In this document: one piece after another, positions 9,552 to 18,118 of the stretch | Layout of the letters: each line of letters opens with the position of its first letter | Position numbering within the stretch: the first letter of the stretch is position 1 | From: Beijerinckiaceae bacterium | Lineage (GTDB): Bacteria > Pseudomonadota > Alphaproteobacteria > Rhizobiales > Beijerinckiaceae | Direction of reading: 5' to 3' | Assembly: GCA_025458025.1 (NCBI GenBank) | Contig: JALOTF010000022.1 | Span: 1-34,990, forward strand | Length of the DNA: 34,990 nt | Translations under genes and position numbers: made by a program | Notes under the pieces: model-generated | Database searches by the model: none | What the model saw: the letters and a program-made list of their open reading frames with translations, nothing else | Told to the model about the DNA's origin: nothing

Positions 9552-10222
9552 GCGAGAACCTCTTTCAGTTCTTTCTGCAGGATCGCCATGCGCCCCGAGA
9601 GCGCGGGGTTGCGAACCCGCTTGAGGCGCTCGGATTCGAGAATCGATTCAAGCTGCTGGAAGCAGGTGTTGAGATCCTCGTTGATCAGCACGTAATCGTA
9701 ATCCTGCCACGCCTCGAGTTCCTTTTCCGCCGTGTGCAGGCGACGGAGGATCACGGCATCCGCATCCTCTGCGCGGCGACGCAGGCGGTTCTGCAACTCG
9801 GCGATGGAGGGCGGCAGGATGAAGACGCTGACCACATCATCCCGCATGGTGCGGTAGAGTTGCAAAGTGCCCTGCACATCGATGTCGAAGAGCACGTCCT
9901 TGCCCTCGGTCAGCGCGGCTTCTACCGGCTTGCGCGGCGTGGCGTAGAAATTGCCGTGAACCTCGGCCCATTCGAGCAGGTCACCGCGATCGCGCATGCG
10001 CTCGAAGGTTTCGACATCCACGAAATGGTAGTGCACGCCGTCGATCTCGCTCGGGCGCTTGGTGCGCGTCGTCACCGAAACTGAGAGCCAGATCTGCTGC
10101 CGGCCCTCGCGATCCTTGTCGAGCAGCGCGCGCGACAAGGCCGATTTCCCCGCGCCTGAGGGCGAGGAAATCACGAGCATCACGCCACGGCGGGAAGGCG
10201 GCGGGTTGGCGGGCATCTGCAT
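9539..10222 (-). CDS. gmk: Guanylate kinase
   Basis: The 227-residue enzyme phosphorylates GMP to GDP with ATP. It shows the P-loop [11 protein letters not shown] near residues 20-30, the GMP-binding region [18 protein letters not shown] and [11 protein letters not shown]. The start MQMPANPPP at 10222 is chosen over the longer open frame, and MPANP at 10216 is equally possible. It is the last gene of the fabD-fabG-acpP-fabF-mltG-gmk operon, 46 bases after mltG. The yicC endoribonuclease gene that normally separates mltG and gmk in related genomes is absent. The 3' end overlaps rsmA by 13 bases. Confidence 0.95.
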   Translation of the reverse strand: MQMPANPPPSRRGVMLVISSPSGAGKSALSRALLDKDREGRQQIWLSVSVTTRTKRPSEIDGVHYHFVDVETFERMRDRGDLLEWAEVHGNFYATPRKPVEAALTEGKDVLFDIDVQGTLQLYRTMRDDVVSVFILPPSIAELQNRLRRRAEDADAVILRRLHTAEKELEAWQDYDYVLINEDLNTCFQQLESILESERLKRVRNPALSGRMAILQKELKEVLAQAR

Positions 10223-10268
10223 GGTCGCACCGAAAGAAACGGGCCGCGCCAATGCGGCCGGAGGGAGA

Positions 10269-11570
10269 TCAATTGGCGGGTGGAGCGCCCGGTCGTCGCT
10301 CGGGCTGGACAAAGCCCTGGACCTGCGGCGCGGCGGCACCATCCACCGGAGCAACTGGCGCGCTCGGCACAGGTTGCAGGCCCGGTGCGGCTGGTGCGGG
10401 GTTCGCGGTGCGCTGCGCCTCGATCTGCCGCCAGCGCGCAACATTGCGGTTATGCTGTTCCAGCGTTTCCGCGAAAGCATGACCACCCGTACCATCGGCC
10501 ACGAAATAGAGGTCGCGGGTGCGCGAGGGATTGGCCGTCGCCTCCATGGCCGCGCGACCAGGATTGGCGATGGGGCCCGGTGGCAAAGCCGGGATCGTGT
10601 AGGTGTTGTACGCCGTGGGGCGATCGATATCGGCGCGGCTGATCGGCCGGCCCAGTGTCGCCTTGCCACCCACGATGCCGTAGATGATCGTGGGATCGGA
10701 TTGCAGGCGCATTTTCTTGTCGAGGCGGTTGTAGAAAACGCTGGCGACACGCGGGCGCTCATCCGCACGGCCCGTTTCCTTCTCGACGATCGAAGCGAGC
10801 GTCACGAGTTCGCGCGGGTTGCGCAGCGGAAGATCCTTCGCGCGGCGATTCCAGATCTCGTTCAGCACGCGGCGCTGCTCGCTGGCCATGCGCGCGATGA
10901 GCGCTTCTCGGCTGGTGCCACGGTTGATGCGATAGGTATCGGGTAGCAAGGAGCCTTCAGCCGGCACGCTGGCGATCTCGCCCGTAAGCAGCTCGTTCTG
11001 CATCAGGCGTTCCACGATCTGCTCGCTGGTCAGACCCTCGGGAATGGTGATCGCGTGCTGGATGGAGCGGCCGGAGGTGATGGTCTCCACGACCTCGCTC
11101 ATCGAGGCGGATTGCCGGAAAAGGTATTCGCCGCTCTTCGCGCGGCGGTTTGCACCTTCCGAGCCGAATTTCGAGCTAATATCGCGCCAGAGCAGCACGG
11201 CCCATAGCAGGCTCGGCCGGGCAACCACACCCTCGCGCGAGAGCGTTTCGACGATATCCTCGGTGGTCGAGCCGCGCTCGATGATCACCACCTTGTCGGT
11301 CGGCAACGGACCCGGCTCGGCGAATTCGCGGTTGGCAATGGTCACGCCGGCAAATGCGCCGATCAGCAGGAAGACAGCAGCCGTCATAAGGCCGGAAATC
11401 AGCGCCGTGATGCCGGTCTTGCGCTTCTTGCGCGGCGGCGGCGGGGCCGGCTCGGCCCTGACCGCCTCGCCCGCGCCCGGTCGCGAACGCTTACGCGCAA
11501 GCCAGCCGGACTTTTCCGGCTCTGTTTTGGCCGGATCGGGCTTCTGGTTGGGGTCAGGCGTCGTGGTCAT
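10269..11570 (-). CDS. mltG: Endolytic murein transglycosylase MltG
   Basis: The 433-residue protein cuts nascent glycan strands at the inner membrane and is thought to set their length. A proline- and lysine-rich cytoplasmic tail comes first (about 1-54), then one membrane helix (ITALISGLMTAAVFLLIGAF, about 54-73), a LysM-like region and the YceG catalytic domain. The conserved catalytic glutamate lies in ASIVEKETG (about 260-267), followed by VFYNRL and SDPTIIYG. The C-terminal 60 residues are a proline/alanine-rich tail. The start MTTTPDPNQ at 11570 is preferred to 11618 because the extension is unlike the family. fabF lies 111 bases upstream. Confidence 0.94.
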   Translation of the reverse strand: MTTTPDPNQKPDPAKTEPEKSGWLARKRSRPGAGEAVRAEPAPPPPRKKRKTGITALISGLMTAAVFLLIGAFAGVTIANREFAEPGPLPTDKVVIIERGSTTEDIVETLSREGVVARPSLLWAVLLWRDISSKFGSEGANRRAKSGEYLFRQSASMSEVVETITSGRSIQHAITIPEGLTSEQIVERLMQNELLTGEIASVPAEGSLLPDTYRINRGTSREALIARMASEQRRVLNEIWNRRAKDLPLRNPRELVTLASIVEKETGRADERPRVASVFYNRLDKKMRLQSDPTIIYGIVGGKATLGRPISRADIDRPTAYNTYTIPALPPGPIANPGRAAMEATANPSRTRDLYFVADGTGGHAFAETLEQHNRNVARWRQIEAQRTANPAPAAPGLQPVPSAPVAPVDGAAAPQVQGFVQPERRPGAPPAN

Positions 11571-11681
11571 GCGGGGCTCGCTGGGTCCGCGACGGTGCGG
11601 ATCGTTCGAAGCGGCCAATGGATTACGGCGCGCTCGCCGAACCCTCTTTCCGCAGGATTATGGCGAAAGCCGGGTTGGCGC

Positions 11682-12947
11682 TCACAACGCATAGCGACGC
11701 AGGACCAGCGAGGCATTGGTGCCGCCAAAGCCGAAGGAGTTCGACAGCGCAATGTCGATCTCGCGCTTGCGGGGCTGATGCGGCACGAGGTCGATCGGCG
11801 TTACGACCGACGGATTGTCGAGATTGATCGTAGGCGGTGCAACCTGATCGCGGATGGCGAGCGTCGTGAAGATTGCTTCCACCGCGCCGGCCGCCCCGAG
11901 CAGATGCCCGATCGCCGATTTGGTGGAGGACATCGAGACGCGCCCCGCCTGGTTGCCCAGAAGGCGCTCGGCGGCGCGCAATTCGATCTCGTCGCCCAGC
12001 GGCGTCGAGGTGCCATGCGCATTGATGTAATCGAGATCGCCGGCCGAGATGCCCGCGCGCTTCAGCGCGGCCTGCATGCAGCGGAACGCGCCGTCGCCAT
12101 CTTCGCTGGGCGAGGTGATGTGATAAGCATCGCCCGACATGCCATAGCCGATGACTTCGGCATAGATCTTCGCGCCGCGGGCCTTGGCGTGCTCGAGCTC
12201 TTCAAGCACGACGATGCCGGCGCCCTCGCCCATCACGAAGCCGTCGCGATCCTTGTCATAGGGGCGCGAGGCCTTCTCGGGCGTGTCGTTGAAGGCTGTG
12301 GAGAGTGCGCGGCAGGCCGCGAAACCCGCGAGCGAGATGCGAGAAATGGGCGATTCCGCCCCGCCCGCGACCATCACATCGGCATCGCCCAGCGCGATCA
12401 TCCGCGCGCCATCGCCAATAGCATGCGCGCCGGTGGAACAGGCGGTGACCACTGAATGGTTCGGCCCCTTGAGCCCATGGGCAATGGAGACATAGCCCGA
12501 GGCGAGATTGATGAGGCGGCCGGGAATGAAGAACGGGGAAATGCGTCGCGGGCCCTTTTCGGCCAGCAGGAGCGCGGTTTCGCTGATGCCCTCGATGCCG
12601 CCGATGCCGGAGCCGATGATGACGCCGGTAGTGTTCTGCTCGTCTGGCGTGGATGGGTGCCAGCCGGCATCCGTCAGCGCCTGCTTCGCGGCCGCCATAG
12701 CATAGACGATGAAAGCATCGACCCGCCGCTGGTCGCGCGGGTCCATCCAGTCGTCGGGATTAAACTCGCCGGCCCCCGTCCCGCGCGGGATGGGGCAGGC
12801 AATGCGCGCGGGAAGGTCGGAGACATCAAATGTCTCGACCGCCCGGGCCGCCGAGCGGCCCGCCAGCACGTTCTTCCAGGTGGGTTCCACGCCGCATCCA
12901 TGCGGCGTGACCATTCCCAGACCCGTGATGACAACCCGGCGCAGCAT
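11682..12947 (-). CDS. fabF: 3-oxoacyl-ACP synthase II
   Basis: The 421-residue condensing enzyme extends acyl-ACP with malonyl-ACP. The Cys-His-His triad is intact: Cys170 in VVTACSTGAH, His311 in INAHGTSTPLGD and His348 in KSAIGHLLGAAG. The C-terminus SNSFGFGGTNASLVLRR is typical. The start MLRRVVITGLGMVTPHG at 12947 lies 21 bases after the acpP stop. acpP and fabF form a conserved pair, so carrier protein and elongation enzyme are made together. Confidence 0.97.
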   Translation of the reverse strand: MLRRVVITGLGMVTPHGCGVEPTWKNVLAGRSAARAVETFDVSDLPARIACPIPRGTGAGEFNPDDWMDPRDQRRVDAFIVYAMAAAKQALTDAGWHPSTPDEQNTTGVIIGSGIGGIEGISETALLLAEKGPRRISPFFIPGRLINLASGYVSIAHGLKGPNHSVVTACSTGAHAIGDGARMIALGDADVMVAGGAESPISRISLAGFAACRALSTAFNDTPEKASRPYDKDRDGFVMGEGAGIVVLEELEHAKARGAKIYAEVIGYGMSGDAYHITSPSEDGDGAFRCMQAALKRAGISAGDLDYINAHGTSTPLGDEIELRAAERLLGNQAGRVSMSSTKSAIGHLLGAAGAVEAIFTTLAIRDQVAPPTINLDNPSVVTPIDLVPHQPRKREIDIALSNSFGFGGTNASLVLRRYAL

Positions 12948-12968
12948 GAGTCCCCGCTTCCGGAGGCG

Positions 12969-13205
12969 TTACGCCACGTTCTTCTCGAGGAACTTCACGG
13001 CGTCGCCGACCGTCTGGATGGTCTCGGCCGCGTCATCCGGGATCTCGACGCCGAATTCTTCCTCGAACGCCATCACCAGCTCGACGGTGTCGAGGCTGTC
13101 CGCGCCCAGATCGTCAATGAAGTTCGCGCCTTCGACAACCTTGTCCGCATCGACGCTGAGATGCTCGATCACGATCTTCTTCACGCGCTCGGCGACATCG
13201 CTCAT
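12969..13205 (-). CDS. acpP: Acyl carrier protein
   Basis: The 78-residue acidic four-helix protein carries growing acyl chains. The phosphopantetheine attachment serine is Ser37 in DLGADSLDT. Length and the start [12 protein letters not shown] match the alphaproteobacterial family. It lies in the fab operon, but a 155-base gap separates it from fabG upstream, which leaves room for its own promoter, expected because acyl carrier protein is very abundant. Confidence 0.98.
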   Translation of the reverse strand: MSDVAERVKKIVIEHLSVDADKVVEGANFIDDLGADSLDTVELVMAFEEEFGVEIPDDAAETIQTVGDAVKFLEKNVA

Positions 13206-13291
13206 GGCTAAAACCTTCTCTGTTCTTGACTTGTAATACCCCCGTGCGCGCAGCCTCGCTCTGACGGCGAGACGCGTCGCAACCGGGACTT

Positions 13292-13320
13292 CCCTTTCAG
13301 GATTGGGAAAGGAATGTCAA
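13292..13320 (-). promoter_or_regulatory. Possible acpP promoter
   Basis: On the minus strand a perfect TTGACA (13320-13315) sits about 110 bases upstream of acpP. At 17 bases spacing the -10 position reads AAAGGG, which is poor. The case rests on the -35 match and on the 155-base gap before a highly expressed gene. Transcription could equally run through from fabG. Confidence 0.3.
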
Positions 13321-13360
13321 CGTGCGGTGCACCAAAGCCGGCGGAAAACCGGCCCGGTGA

Positions 13361-14098
13361 TCAGATGCGCGCCATGCCGCCATTCACATGAAGCGTCTGT
13401 CCGTTGACATAAGCGGCCTCAACCGAGGCCAGATAGGCCACAGCACTGGCGATTTCCGCGCCCGTGCCCATGCGGCCTGCCGGAATCGAGCCCATGATGG
13501 CCTCGCGCTGTTTTTCGTTGAGAGCATCGGTCATCGCGCTCTCGATGAAGCCGGGCGCCACGCAATTCACGGTGATTCCCCGGCTCGCGACTTCCGCCGC
13601 GAGGCTCTTGGTCATGCCGATCATGCCCGCCTTCGCCGCGCAGTAATTCGCCTGGCCGGGATTGCCTGTCACGCCGACCACCGAGGTGATGCCGATGATG
13701 CGACCGAAGCGGCGCTTCATCATGCCCTTCACGGCCGAGCGCGCGAGAACGAAGGACGAGGTGAGGTTCACGGCGAGAACCTGATCCCACTCCTCATCCT
13801 TCATGCGCATGAAGAGGTTGTCGCGGGTGATGCCCGCATTGTTCACCAGGATATCGAGCCCGCCCATGGCCTTCTCGGCTTCCGGCACGAGGGCTTCCAC
13901 CGACGCGCGATCCGATAGGTTCGCGGTCACGATATGGGCGCGGCTGCCGAGCTTCGCAGCGACCGCTTCCAGCGCCTCGCGGCGCGTGCCGGAGAGGCAC
14001 ACGGTCGCGCCCTGCGCATGCAAGGCCTCGGCGATGGATGAACCGATGCCGCCCGAAGCGCCGGTGACAAGGGCAAATTTGCCGGTGAGATCAAACAT
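13361..14098 (-). CDS. fabG: 3-oxoacyl-ACP reductase
   Basis: The 245-residue short-chain dehydrogenase reduces 3-oxoacyl-ACP with NADPH. It has the cofactor motif GASGGIGSS (about 13-21), NNAG (86-89) and the catalytic Ser139, Tyr152 and Lys156 in ITSVVGVTGNPGQANYCAAK. The C-terminus VNGQTLHVNGGMARI is typical of FabG. It starts 12 bases after the fabD stop, consistent with one transcript. Confidence 0.97.
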   Translation of the reverse strand: MFDLTGKFALVTGASGGIGSSIAEALHAQGATVCLSGTRREALEAVAAKLGSRAHIVTANLSDRASVEALVPEAEKAMGGLDILVNNAGITRDNLFMRMKDEEWDQVLAVNLTSSFVLARSAVKGMMKRRFGRIIGITSVVGVTGNPGQANYCAAKAGMIGMTKSLAAEVASRGITVNCVAPGFIESAMTDALNEKQREAIMGSIPAGRMGTGAEIASAVAYLASVEAAYVNGQTLHVNGGMARI

Positions 14099-14110
14099 GG
14101 GTGGCTCCTG

Positions 14111-15049
14111 TCAGGCCGAAAAGGCCGAAATATCATCCGCCGAACCGATGCTCGTGGCTTCGGAACCGGCCACGGCGCGCTTGGCGAGGCCCGCGAGCAC
14201 CTTGCCCGAGCCGCATTCGACAAAGCGGGTCACGCCGTTCGCCCCGAGCCAGAGCATGCTCTCGCGCCATCGCACGGAGCCGGTGACCTGCTCGACGAGA
14301 TGGCGGCGGATCGCCTCCGGATCGGTGACCGGGGCGGCGAGCACATTCGCGACCACCGGCACTTTCGGCGCCTGAACGGAAGCACCCGCGAGTGCCTCAC
14401 GCATTCGATCCGCTGCGGGCTGCATCAGTGAGGAATGGAAGGGCGCGGAAACCGGCAGCGGCAGAGCGCGCTTCACGCCCTTCGCCTTGGCGATCTCGAT
14501 CGCGCGGTCAATCGCGCCCTTGTGGCCGGATAGCACGACCTGCCCGCCGCCATTGTCATTCGCGACATCGCAAACCTCGCCCTGCGCGGCTCCCTTAGCG
14601 ATTTCGCTCGCGAGATCCCATTCCGCGCCGATCAGCGCGCACATCGCGCCCTGCCCCACCGGCACGGCGGCCTGCATGGAATCGCCGCGGATACGCAACA
14701 GTTTCGCGGTATCGGAGATCGTCAGCGCACCAGCCGCGGCCAGCGCGGAATATTCGCCGAGCGAATGGCCGGCGACGAAATCCGCCGCTTTCGCGAGATC
14801 GAGGCCCTTCTCGGCTTCGAGCGTACGGATGACCGCGAGCGACACGGCCATCAGCGCTGGCTGGGCATTGGCGGTCAGGGTCAGCTGATCCTCCGGCCCC
14901 TCGAACATGAGGGACGAGAGCTTCTGGCCCAGCGCCGAATCCACCTCTTCGAAGACGGCGCGGGCAGCTGCGAAATTCTCCGCGAGCGATTTGCCCATGC
15001 CCACGGCCTGGGAACCCTGACCGGGAAAGAGAAACGCGGTTTTGCCCAT
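14111..15049 (-). CDS. fabD: Malonyl-CoA:ACP transacylase
   Basis: The 312-residue enzyme loads malonyl groups from CoA onto acyl carrier protein. The N-terminal FLFPGQGSQAVGMG, the nucleophile Ser96 in VAGHSLGEYSAL and the partner His205 in SAPFHSSLM are intact. The start MGKTAFLF at 15049 is used, because the frame open to 15106 adds residues unlike the family. It is the first gene of the minus-strand fab operon, so the promoter should lie in the region 15050-15177 shared with the broken gene on the other strand. Confidence 0.97.
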   Translation of the reverse strand: MGKTAFLFPGQGSQAVGMGKSLAENFAAARAVFEEVDSALGQKLSSLMFEGPEDQLTLTANAQPALMAVSLAVIRTLEAEKGLDLAKAADFVAGHSLGEYSALAAAGALTISDTAKLLRIRGDSMQAAVPVGQGAMCALIGAEWDLASEIAKGAAQGEVCDVANDNGGGQVVLSGHKGAIDRAIEIAKAKGVKRALPLPVSAPFHSSLMQPAADRMREALAGASVQAPKVPVVANVLAAPVTDPEAIRRHLVEQVTGSVRWRESMLWLGANGVTRFVECGSGKVLAGLAKRAVAGSEATSIGSADDISAFSA

Positions 15050-15177
15050 CGAAAGACCCTCCGGAGATCGTTCCGGCCCAATGCGGCCCAAGGGTTCAGC
15101 TGTCAAGCGTCGAACCCCGGCTTTACAGGGCCTTCAACCGGCGGTTAGCGCCTGCCCATCTATTTCGGGGGAAATCC

Positions 15178-15490
15178 ATGCGTGCGGCCTTCATTCTCGC
15201 GGCTGCATCAGTCTGGCGGAGGCAGGGTCGGCCCGCTGCCTGCTGGTGGTGGAAGGCAAGACCTATATCGATGGGCCTTGCGAATTCACGCCGGACAAGG
15301 ACCAGTTCTCCGTGTCGTCTCCGGCAGGCATTAAGAATTCCTACTTTGCCATCGTGAACATGAAAGCGGGCGAGCAGAGCTTCTGGAACGAGGAAGCGGG
15401 TGCCTCGCATGCGCACCCCCCCTCGGCGTGCTGCAACGGAAAGGCGCTTGCTGGGAAAACCGCAACGCGAAGGTCTGCGCCTGGAACTAA
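15178..15490 (+). pseudogene. Small secreted protein gene with two frameshifts
   Basis: A good ribosome binding site (GGGGGAAA) precedes ATG 15178, which starts a signal-peptide-like MRAAFILAAAS. The frame is then lost. One base lower in phase an open stretch reads SARCLLVVEGKTYIDGPCEF through GEQSFWNEEAGASHAHPP. At a run of seven C (15416-15422) the phase changes again, and the third frame ends LGVLQRKGACWENRNAKVCAWN at TAA 15488-15490. Restoring one base at each point gives about 104 residues with paired cysteines. From memory this resembles a family of small exported proteins in Hyphomicrobiales, whose function I do not know. It could be a true pseudogene or two single-base sequence errors. 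Confidence 0.7.
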
Positions 15491-15504
15491 GCCCTGATCG
15501 AAGC

Positions 15505-15533
15505 TTGCCTTTTGCAGCGCAACACAGTAGAGA
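15505..15533 (+). promoter_or_regulatory. Likely rpsF promoter
   Basis: TTGCCT (15505-15510) and TAGAGA (15528-15533) are separated by exactly 17 bases. This would start transcription near 15540 and give a leader of about 170 bases before rpsF that includes the folded region at 15564-15607. Confidence 0.45.
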
Positions 15534-15563
15534 CGCTACCTCCCAGACGGCCGGTGGCTGAAC

Positions 15564-15607
15564 GGAGAGCCGGTTTTGCCGGCAGAGGTTTCGGAACCTC
15601 GTTCTCC
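15564..15607 (+). promoter_or_regulatory. Three-way-junction RNA structure in the rpsF leader
   Basis: The 44 bases can fold with no unpaired bases in the stems. GGAGA (15564-15568) pairs with TCTCC (15603-15607) and closes two hairpins, GCCGG-TTTTG-CCGGC (15569-15583) and GAGGTT-TCGG-AACCTC (15585-15600), with only three unpaired junction bases. A further hairpin (15633-15638 with 15646-15651) follows. Leaders bound by the S6:S18 protein pair are known upstream of rpsF in many bacteria. I infer a similar autoregulatory role but cannot match this fold to that motif with certainty. Confidence 0.5.
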
Positions 15608-15711
15608 CGTGTCAACGCCTTCGTGAACTGATCGAGCCTTCCATCGGCTCGAAGGGCTTCGCGCCAGACGGGAAAAACGCCCATTCCGGGCATGAAAGAA
15701 GGCAAAGAACT

Positions 15712-16143
15712 ATGGCTTTGTATGAGCACGTGTTCCTGGCTCGCCAGGACGTCACGGCCCAGCAGGTCGAGACGATGACCGAGACCTACAAGTCCGTCAT
15801 CGAATCGAAGGGCGGTTCCGTGACCAAGGTGGAATACTGGGGTCTGAAGTCCCTCGCGTTCCGCATCAAGAAGAACCGCAAGGCGCATTACGCGCTCTTC
15901 AACATCGACGCTCCGGCCGCTGCCGTGGCCGAGATGGAGCGCCAGATGCGCATTTCCGAAGACATTCTCCGCTTCATGACCGTGAAGGTCGAGGCGCTCG
16001 AGGATGGCCCCTCCGTGATGCTGCAGCGTCGCGACCGTGATCGCGACGACGACCGTGGCGATCGTGGTGGTCGTGATGATCGCCCCCGCCGCCGTGACCG
16101 CGAAGACGCGGTTGTGGATGAGGTTGCCGAGGAGGAAGTCTGA
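15712..16143 (+). CDS. rpsF: 30S ribosomal protein S6
   Basis: The 143-residue protein binds 16S rRNA with S18 on the platform of the small subunit. The core [14 protein letters not shown] to [10 protein letters not shown] (residues 1-95) is the S6 fold. The remaining 45 residues are a low-complexity Arg/Asp-rich tail ending in acidic residues, as in many alphaproteobacterial S6 proteins. The start at 15712 follows an AAGG-like binding site. The TGA overlaps the rpsR ATG by one base. Confidence 0.97.
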   Translation: MALYEHVFLARQDVTAQQVETMTETYKSVIESKGGSVTKVEYWGLKSLAFRIKKNRKAHYALFNIDAPAAAVAEMERQMRISEDILRFMTVKVEALEDGPSVMLQRRDRDRDDDRGDRGGRDDRPRRRDREDAVVDEVAEEEV

Positions 16144-16379
16144 TGAGCCAGCCCGCACGCCGCCCGTTCTTCCGCCGCCGCAAGTCCTGCCCGTTCACGG
16201 GCAATGGCGCCCCGAAGATCGACTACAAGGACGTGAAGCTCCTTTCGCGCTACATCTCGGAGCGCGGCAAGATCGTTCCGTCCCGCATCACGGCCGTCTC
16301 GGCGAAAAAGCAGCGCGACCTCGCCCAGGCGATCAAGCGCGCCCGCTTCCTCGGCCTGCTGCCCTTCGTAATCAAGTGA
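16143..16379 (+). CDS. rpsR: 30S ribosomal protein S18
   Basis: The 78-residue basic protein forms a heterodimer with S6. The core motif KSCPFTGNG and the segment [25 protein letters not shown] are diagnostic. The start overlaps the rpsF stop by one base, so the two subunits should be made in equal amounts. Two UUCG-loop hairpins, the second terminator-like, lie just downstream. Confidence 0.97.
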   Translation: MSQPARRPFFRRRKSCPFTGNGAPKIDYKDVKLLSRYISERGKIVPSRITAVSAKKQRDLAQAIKRARFLGLLPFVIK

Positions 16380-16384
16380 TTGCT

Positions 16385-16398
16385 GCGGCTTCGGCCGC
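16385..16398 (+). other. Small UUCG-loop hairpin after rpsR
   Basis: GCGGC-TTCG-GCCGC is a perfect five-pair stem with a TTCG loop, six bases after the rpsR stop and 14 bases before the larger terminator-like hairpin. It may protect the mRNA 3' end after processing. Confidence 0.5.
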
Positions 16399-16412
16399 TA
16401 TATGAAGAACAG

Positions 16413-16436
16413 AACCGGCGGTTCGCCGCCGGTTTT
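16413..16436 (+). terminator. Probable intrinsic terminator after rpsR
   Basis: A perfect nine-pair stem AACCGGCGG / CCGCCGGTT (16413-16421 with 16426-16434) has a TTCG loop and ends in a short TTTT run (16433-16436). It lies 33 bases after rpsR. It probably ends or attenuates the rpsF-rpsR transcript, lowering expression of the membrane protein gene that follows. The T-run is short, so read-through is likely. Confidence 0.65.
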
Positions 16437-16562
16437 CCGAGGCCAGAAAACGAGTCGTCCGGGCGGTTGAAATCCGTTCGGATCCGCTGAAACGAAAAGC
16501 CACCGCCTCACGCGCTTTTCGCTTCTAACCGCCGGAAAATCCGGTTTCGGGACAACGAGACG

Positions 16563-17504
16563 ATGGTGCAGATCCTTCTCCTGGCGGGCCTTGCAGGCTT
16601 TGCTTCGGCGCTCCTCTCGGGGATGCTCACGCCGGGGATGGTGTCGCTTGCCTTCCTGTTTCTCGTTGCCCCCCTGCCCCTGTTCATCGTCGGTTTCGGC
16701 TGGCATGCGCTGGTGAGCGCGCTGGCCGGGTTGATCGGCGCGATCCTCATCGATCTTGCGAGTGGTGACCGCGCAGCTCTGGCTTTCGTGAGCCTCTTCG
16801 CCCTGCCGGCTTTTCTCATTCCCGCGGCGGCGGAGCGTTCCTTCGCGGCTTTTGACCGGGATATCCGCCGCGACGGCATCATCACCGGCCAGATCGCGCT
16901 CGCCACGACAGGCTATCTCGCGATGGTCATCGTGATGACCTCGGTCTGGATCGAGCCGGATTACGCACAATTCGTGTCCCGGATGCGCGGTTTCGTGACC
17001 GAGGGACTTCGCCAGATGGCCGGGCCAAACAATCCGGCGCTGAACGACCCGGCAACGCTCAACCGGATCGTCGAACTGATGTCCGCGATCATACTGCCGG
17101 TCTCCGGCCTGCTGATCGTCATCACGCTTGTGGCCAGCGCAGCCCTCGGCGCGATGTTGGCGGAGAAATCCGGCCGCATGAGCTATGTGAAGCCCGCTTT
17201 AAGCATGTTCCGCCTGCCGGGCGGCAGCCTGATCCTGTTCGCGGCTACACTGCTCGTCGCGATGTGGGACGGCTATACCGGTGTTTTTGCGGAAATTCTT
17301 GCTTTCGGTCTCGCCGTGCTGCTGGTGCTCCAGGGCCTGGCCGTTTTGCATGCCCGCCTCGCCGGCAAGAATGGTCGCGGCCTGCTGCTGACCGCCGCTT
17401 GGGGCTCGATTGTCTTCTTCGGCTTTCCCGCGCTCGTCTTCCTCGGCGTGGGCGCGGCCGACCATCTTCTCGACCTGCGCAACCGCAAGCGCGCGGGCGG
17501 ATAA
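16563..17504 (+). CDS. DUF2232 family integral membrane protein
   Basis: The 313-residue inner-membrane protein has about eight hydrophobic segments across its length, with few charged loops. It matches the conserved alphaproteobacterial gene found between rpsR and rplI, annotated as DUF2232. Its function is unknown; some distant family members in other phyla have been linked to sporulation membrane proteins. It is separated from rpsR by a terminator-like hairpin and 183 bases, but from rplI by only 47 bases, so it probably shares a transcript with rplI. Confidence 0.85.
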   Translation: MVQILLLAGLAGFASALLSGMLTPGMVSLAFLFLVAPLPLFIVGFGWHALVSALAGLIGAILIDLASGDRAALAFVSLFALPAFLIPAAAERSFAAFDRDIRRDGIITGQIALATTGYLAMVIVMTSVWIEPDYAQFVSRMRGFVTEGLRQMAGPNNPALNDPATLNRIVELMSAIILPVSGLLIVITLVASAALGAMLAEKSGRMSYVKPALSMFRLPGGSLILFAATLLVAMWDGYTGVFAEILAFGLAVLLVLQGLAVLHARLAGKNGRGLLLTAAWGSIVFFGFPALVFLGVGAADHLLDLRNRKRAGG

Positions 17505-17551
17505 CCCTCAACTCAGACCTAAAACAGACAAAACCAAACGGAGTAAGACCC

Positions 17552-18118
17552 ATGGAAGTGATCCTCCTCGAGCGCGTGGCCAAGCTGGGCCAGATGGGCG
17601 AAGTGGTGAAGGTGAAGGACGGCTATGCCCGTAACTTCCTTCTCGCCCGCAACAAGGCGCTCCGCGCGACGGAAGCCAACAAGGCGAAGTTCGCCGAGCA
17701 GCGCGCCCAGCTCGAAGCCAACAACCTCGCCCGCAAGAAGGACGCGGAAGCCGTTGGCGCCAAGCTCGATGGCCAGAGCTTCGCGCTCATCCGCCAGGCG
17801 GGTGAATCGGGCGTGCTCTACGGTTCTGTGTCCGCGCGCGACATTACCGATATCGTGACCGCCGGCGGCTTCACGCTGAGCCGCAGCCAGGTTGCGCTCA
17901 ACACCCCGATCAAGACCCTCGGCCTGCACAAGGTCTCGGTGGTCCTGCATCCGGAAGTGACGGTTGGCGTGACGATCAACGTCGCCCGCTCGCCGGAAGA
18001 AGCCGAGCGTCAGGCGCGCGGCGAAAACGTGCTGGCGCGCGAGGAGGACAACCTCGACGATCTCGGCCTCGAGATCGGCGCGGCCCTCGCCGATGCCGGC
18101 CCGGGCGCGGAACTCTGA
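17552..18118 (+). CDS. rplI: 50S ribosomal protein L9
   Basis: The 188-residue protein has the N-terminal rRNA-binding domain ([30 protein letters not shown]), the long connecting helix (about 40-80) and the C-terminal domain. About 40 extra residues at the C-terminus ([19 protein letters not shown] onward) are acidic and usual in alphaproteobacterial L9. The start ATG 17552 follows a GGAG binding site. The frame is open further upstream inside the previous gene, but that extension is not L9-like. Confidence 0.97.
   Translation: MEVILLERVAKLGQMGEVVKVKDGYARNFLLARNKALRATEANKAKFAEQRAQLEANNLARKKDAEAVGAKLDGQSFALIRQAGESGVLYGSVSARDITDIVTAGGFTLSRSQVALNTPIKTLGLHKVSVVLHPEVTVGVTINVARSPEEAERQARGENVLAREEDNLDDLGLEIGAALADAGPGAEL

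Noticed and set aside
13340-13358. GCCGG...CCGGC hairpin after fabG as a terminator
   Set aside because: The stem is only five pairs and no proper T-run follows on the minus strand. The operon probably reads through to acpP.
16025-16120. Repeat-like GAC/CGT-rich DNA at the end of rpsF
   Set aside because: It encodes the low-complexity Arg/Asp tail usual for alphaproteobacterial S6 and is not an independent repeat.
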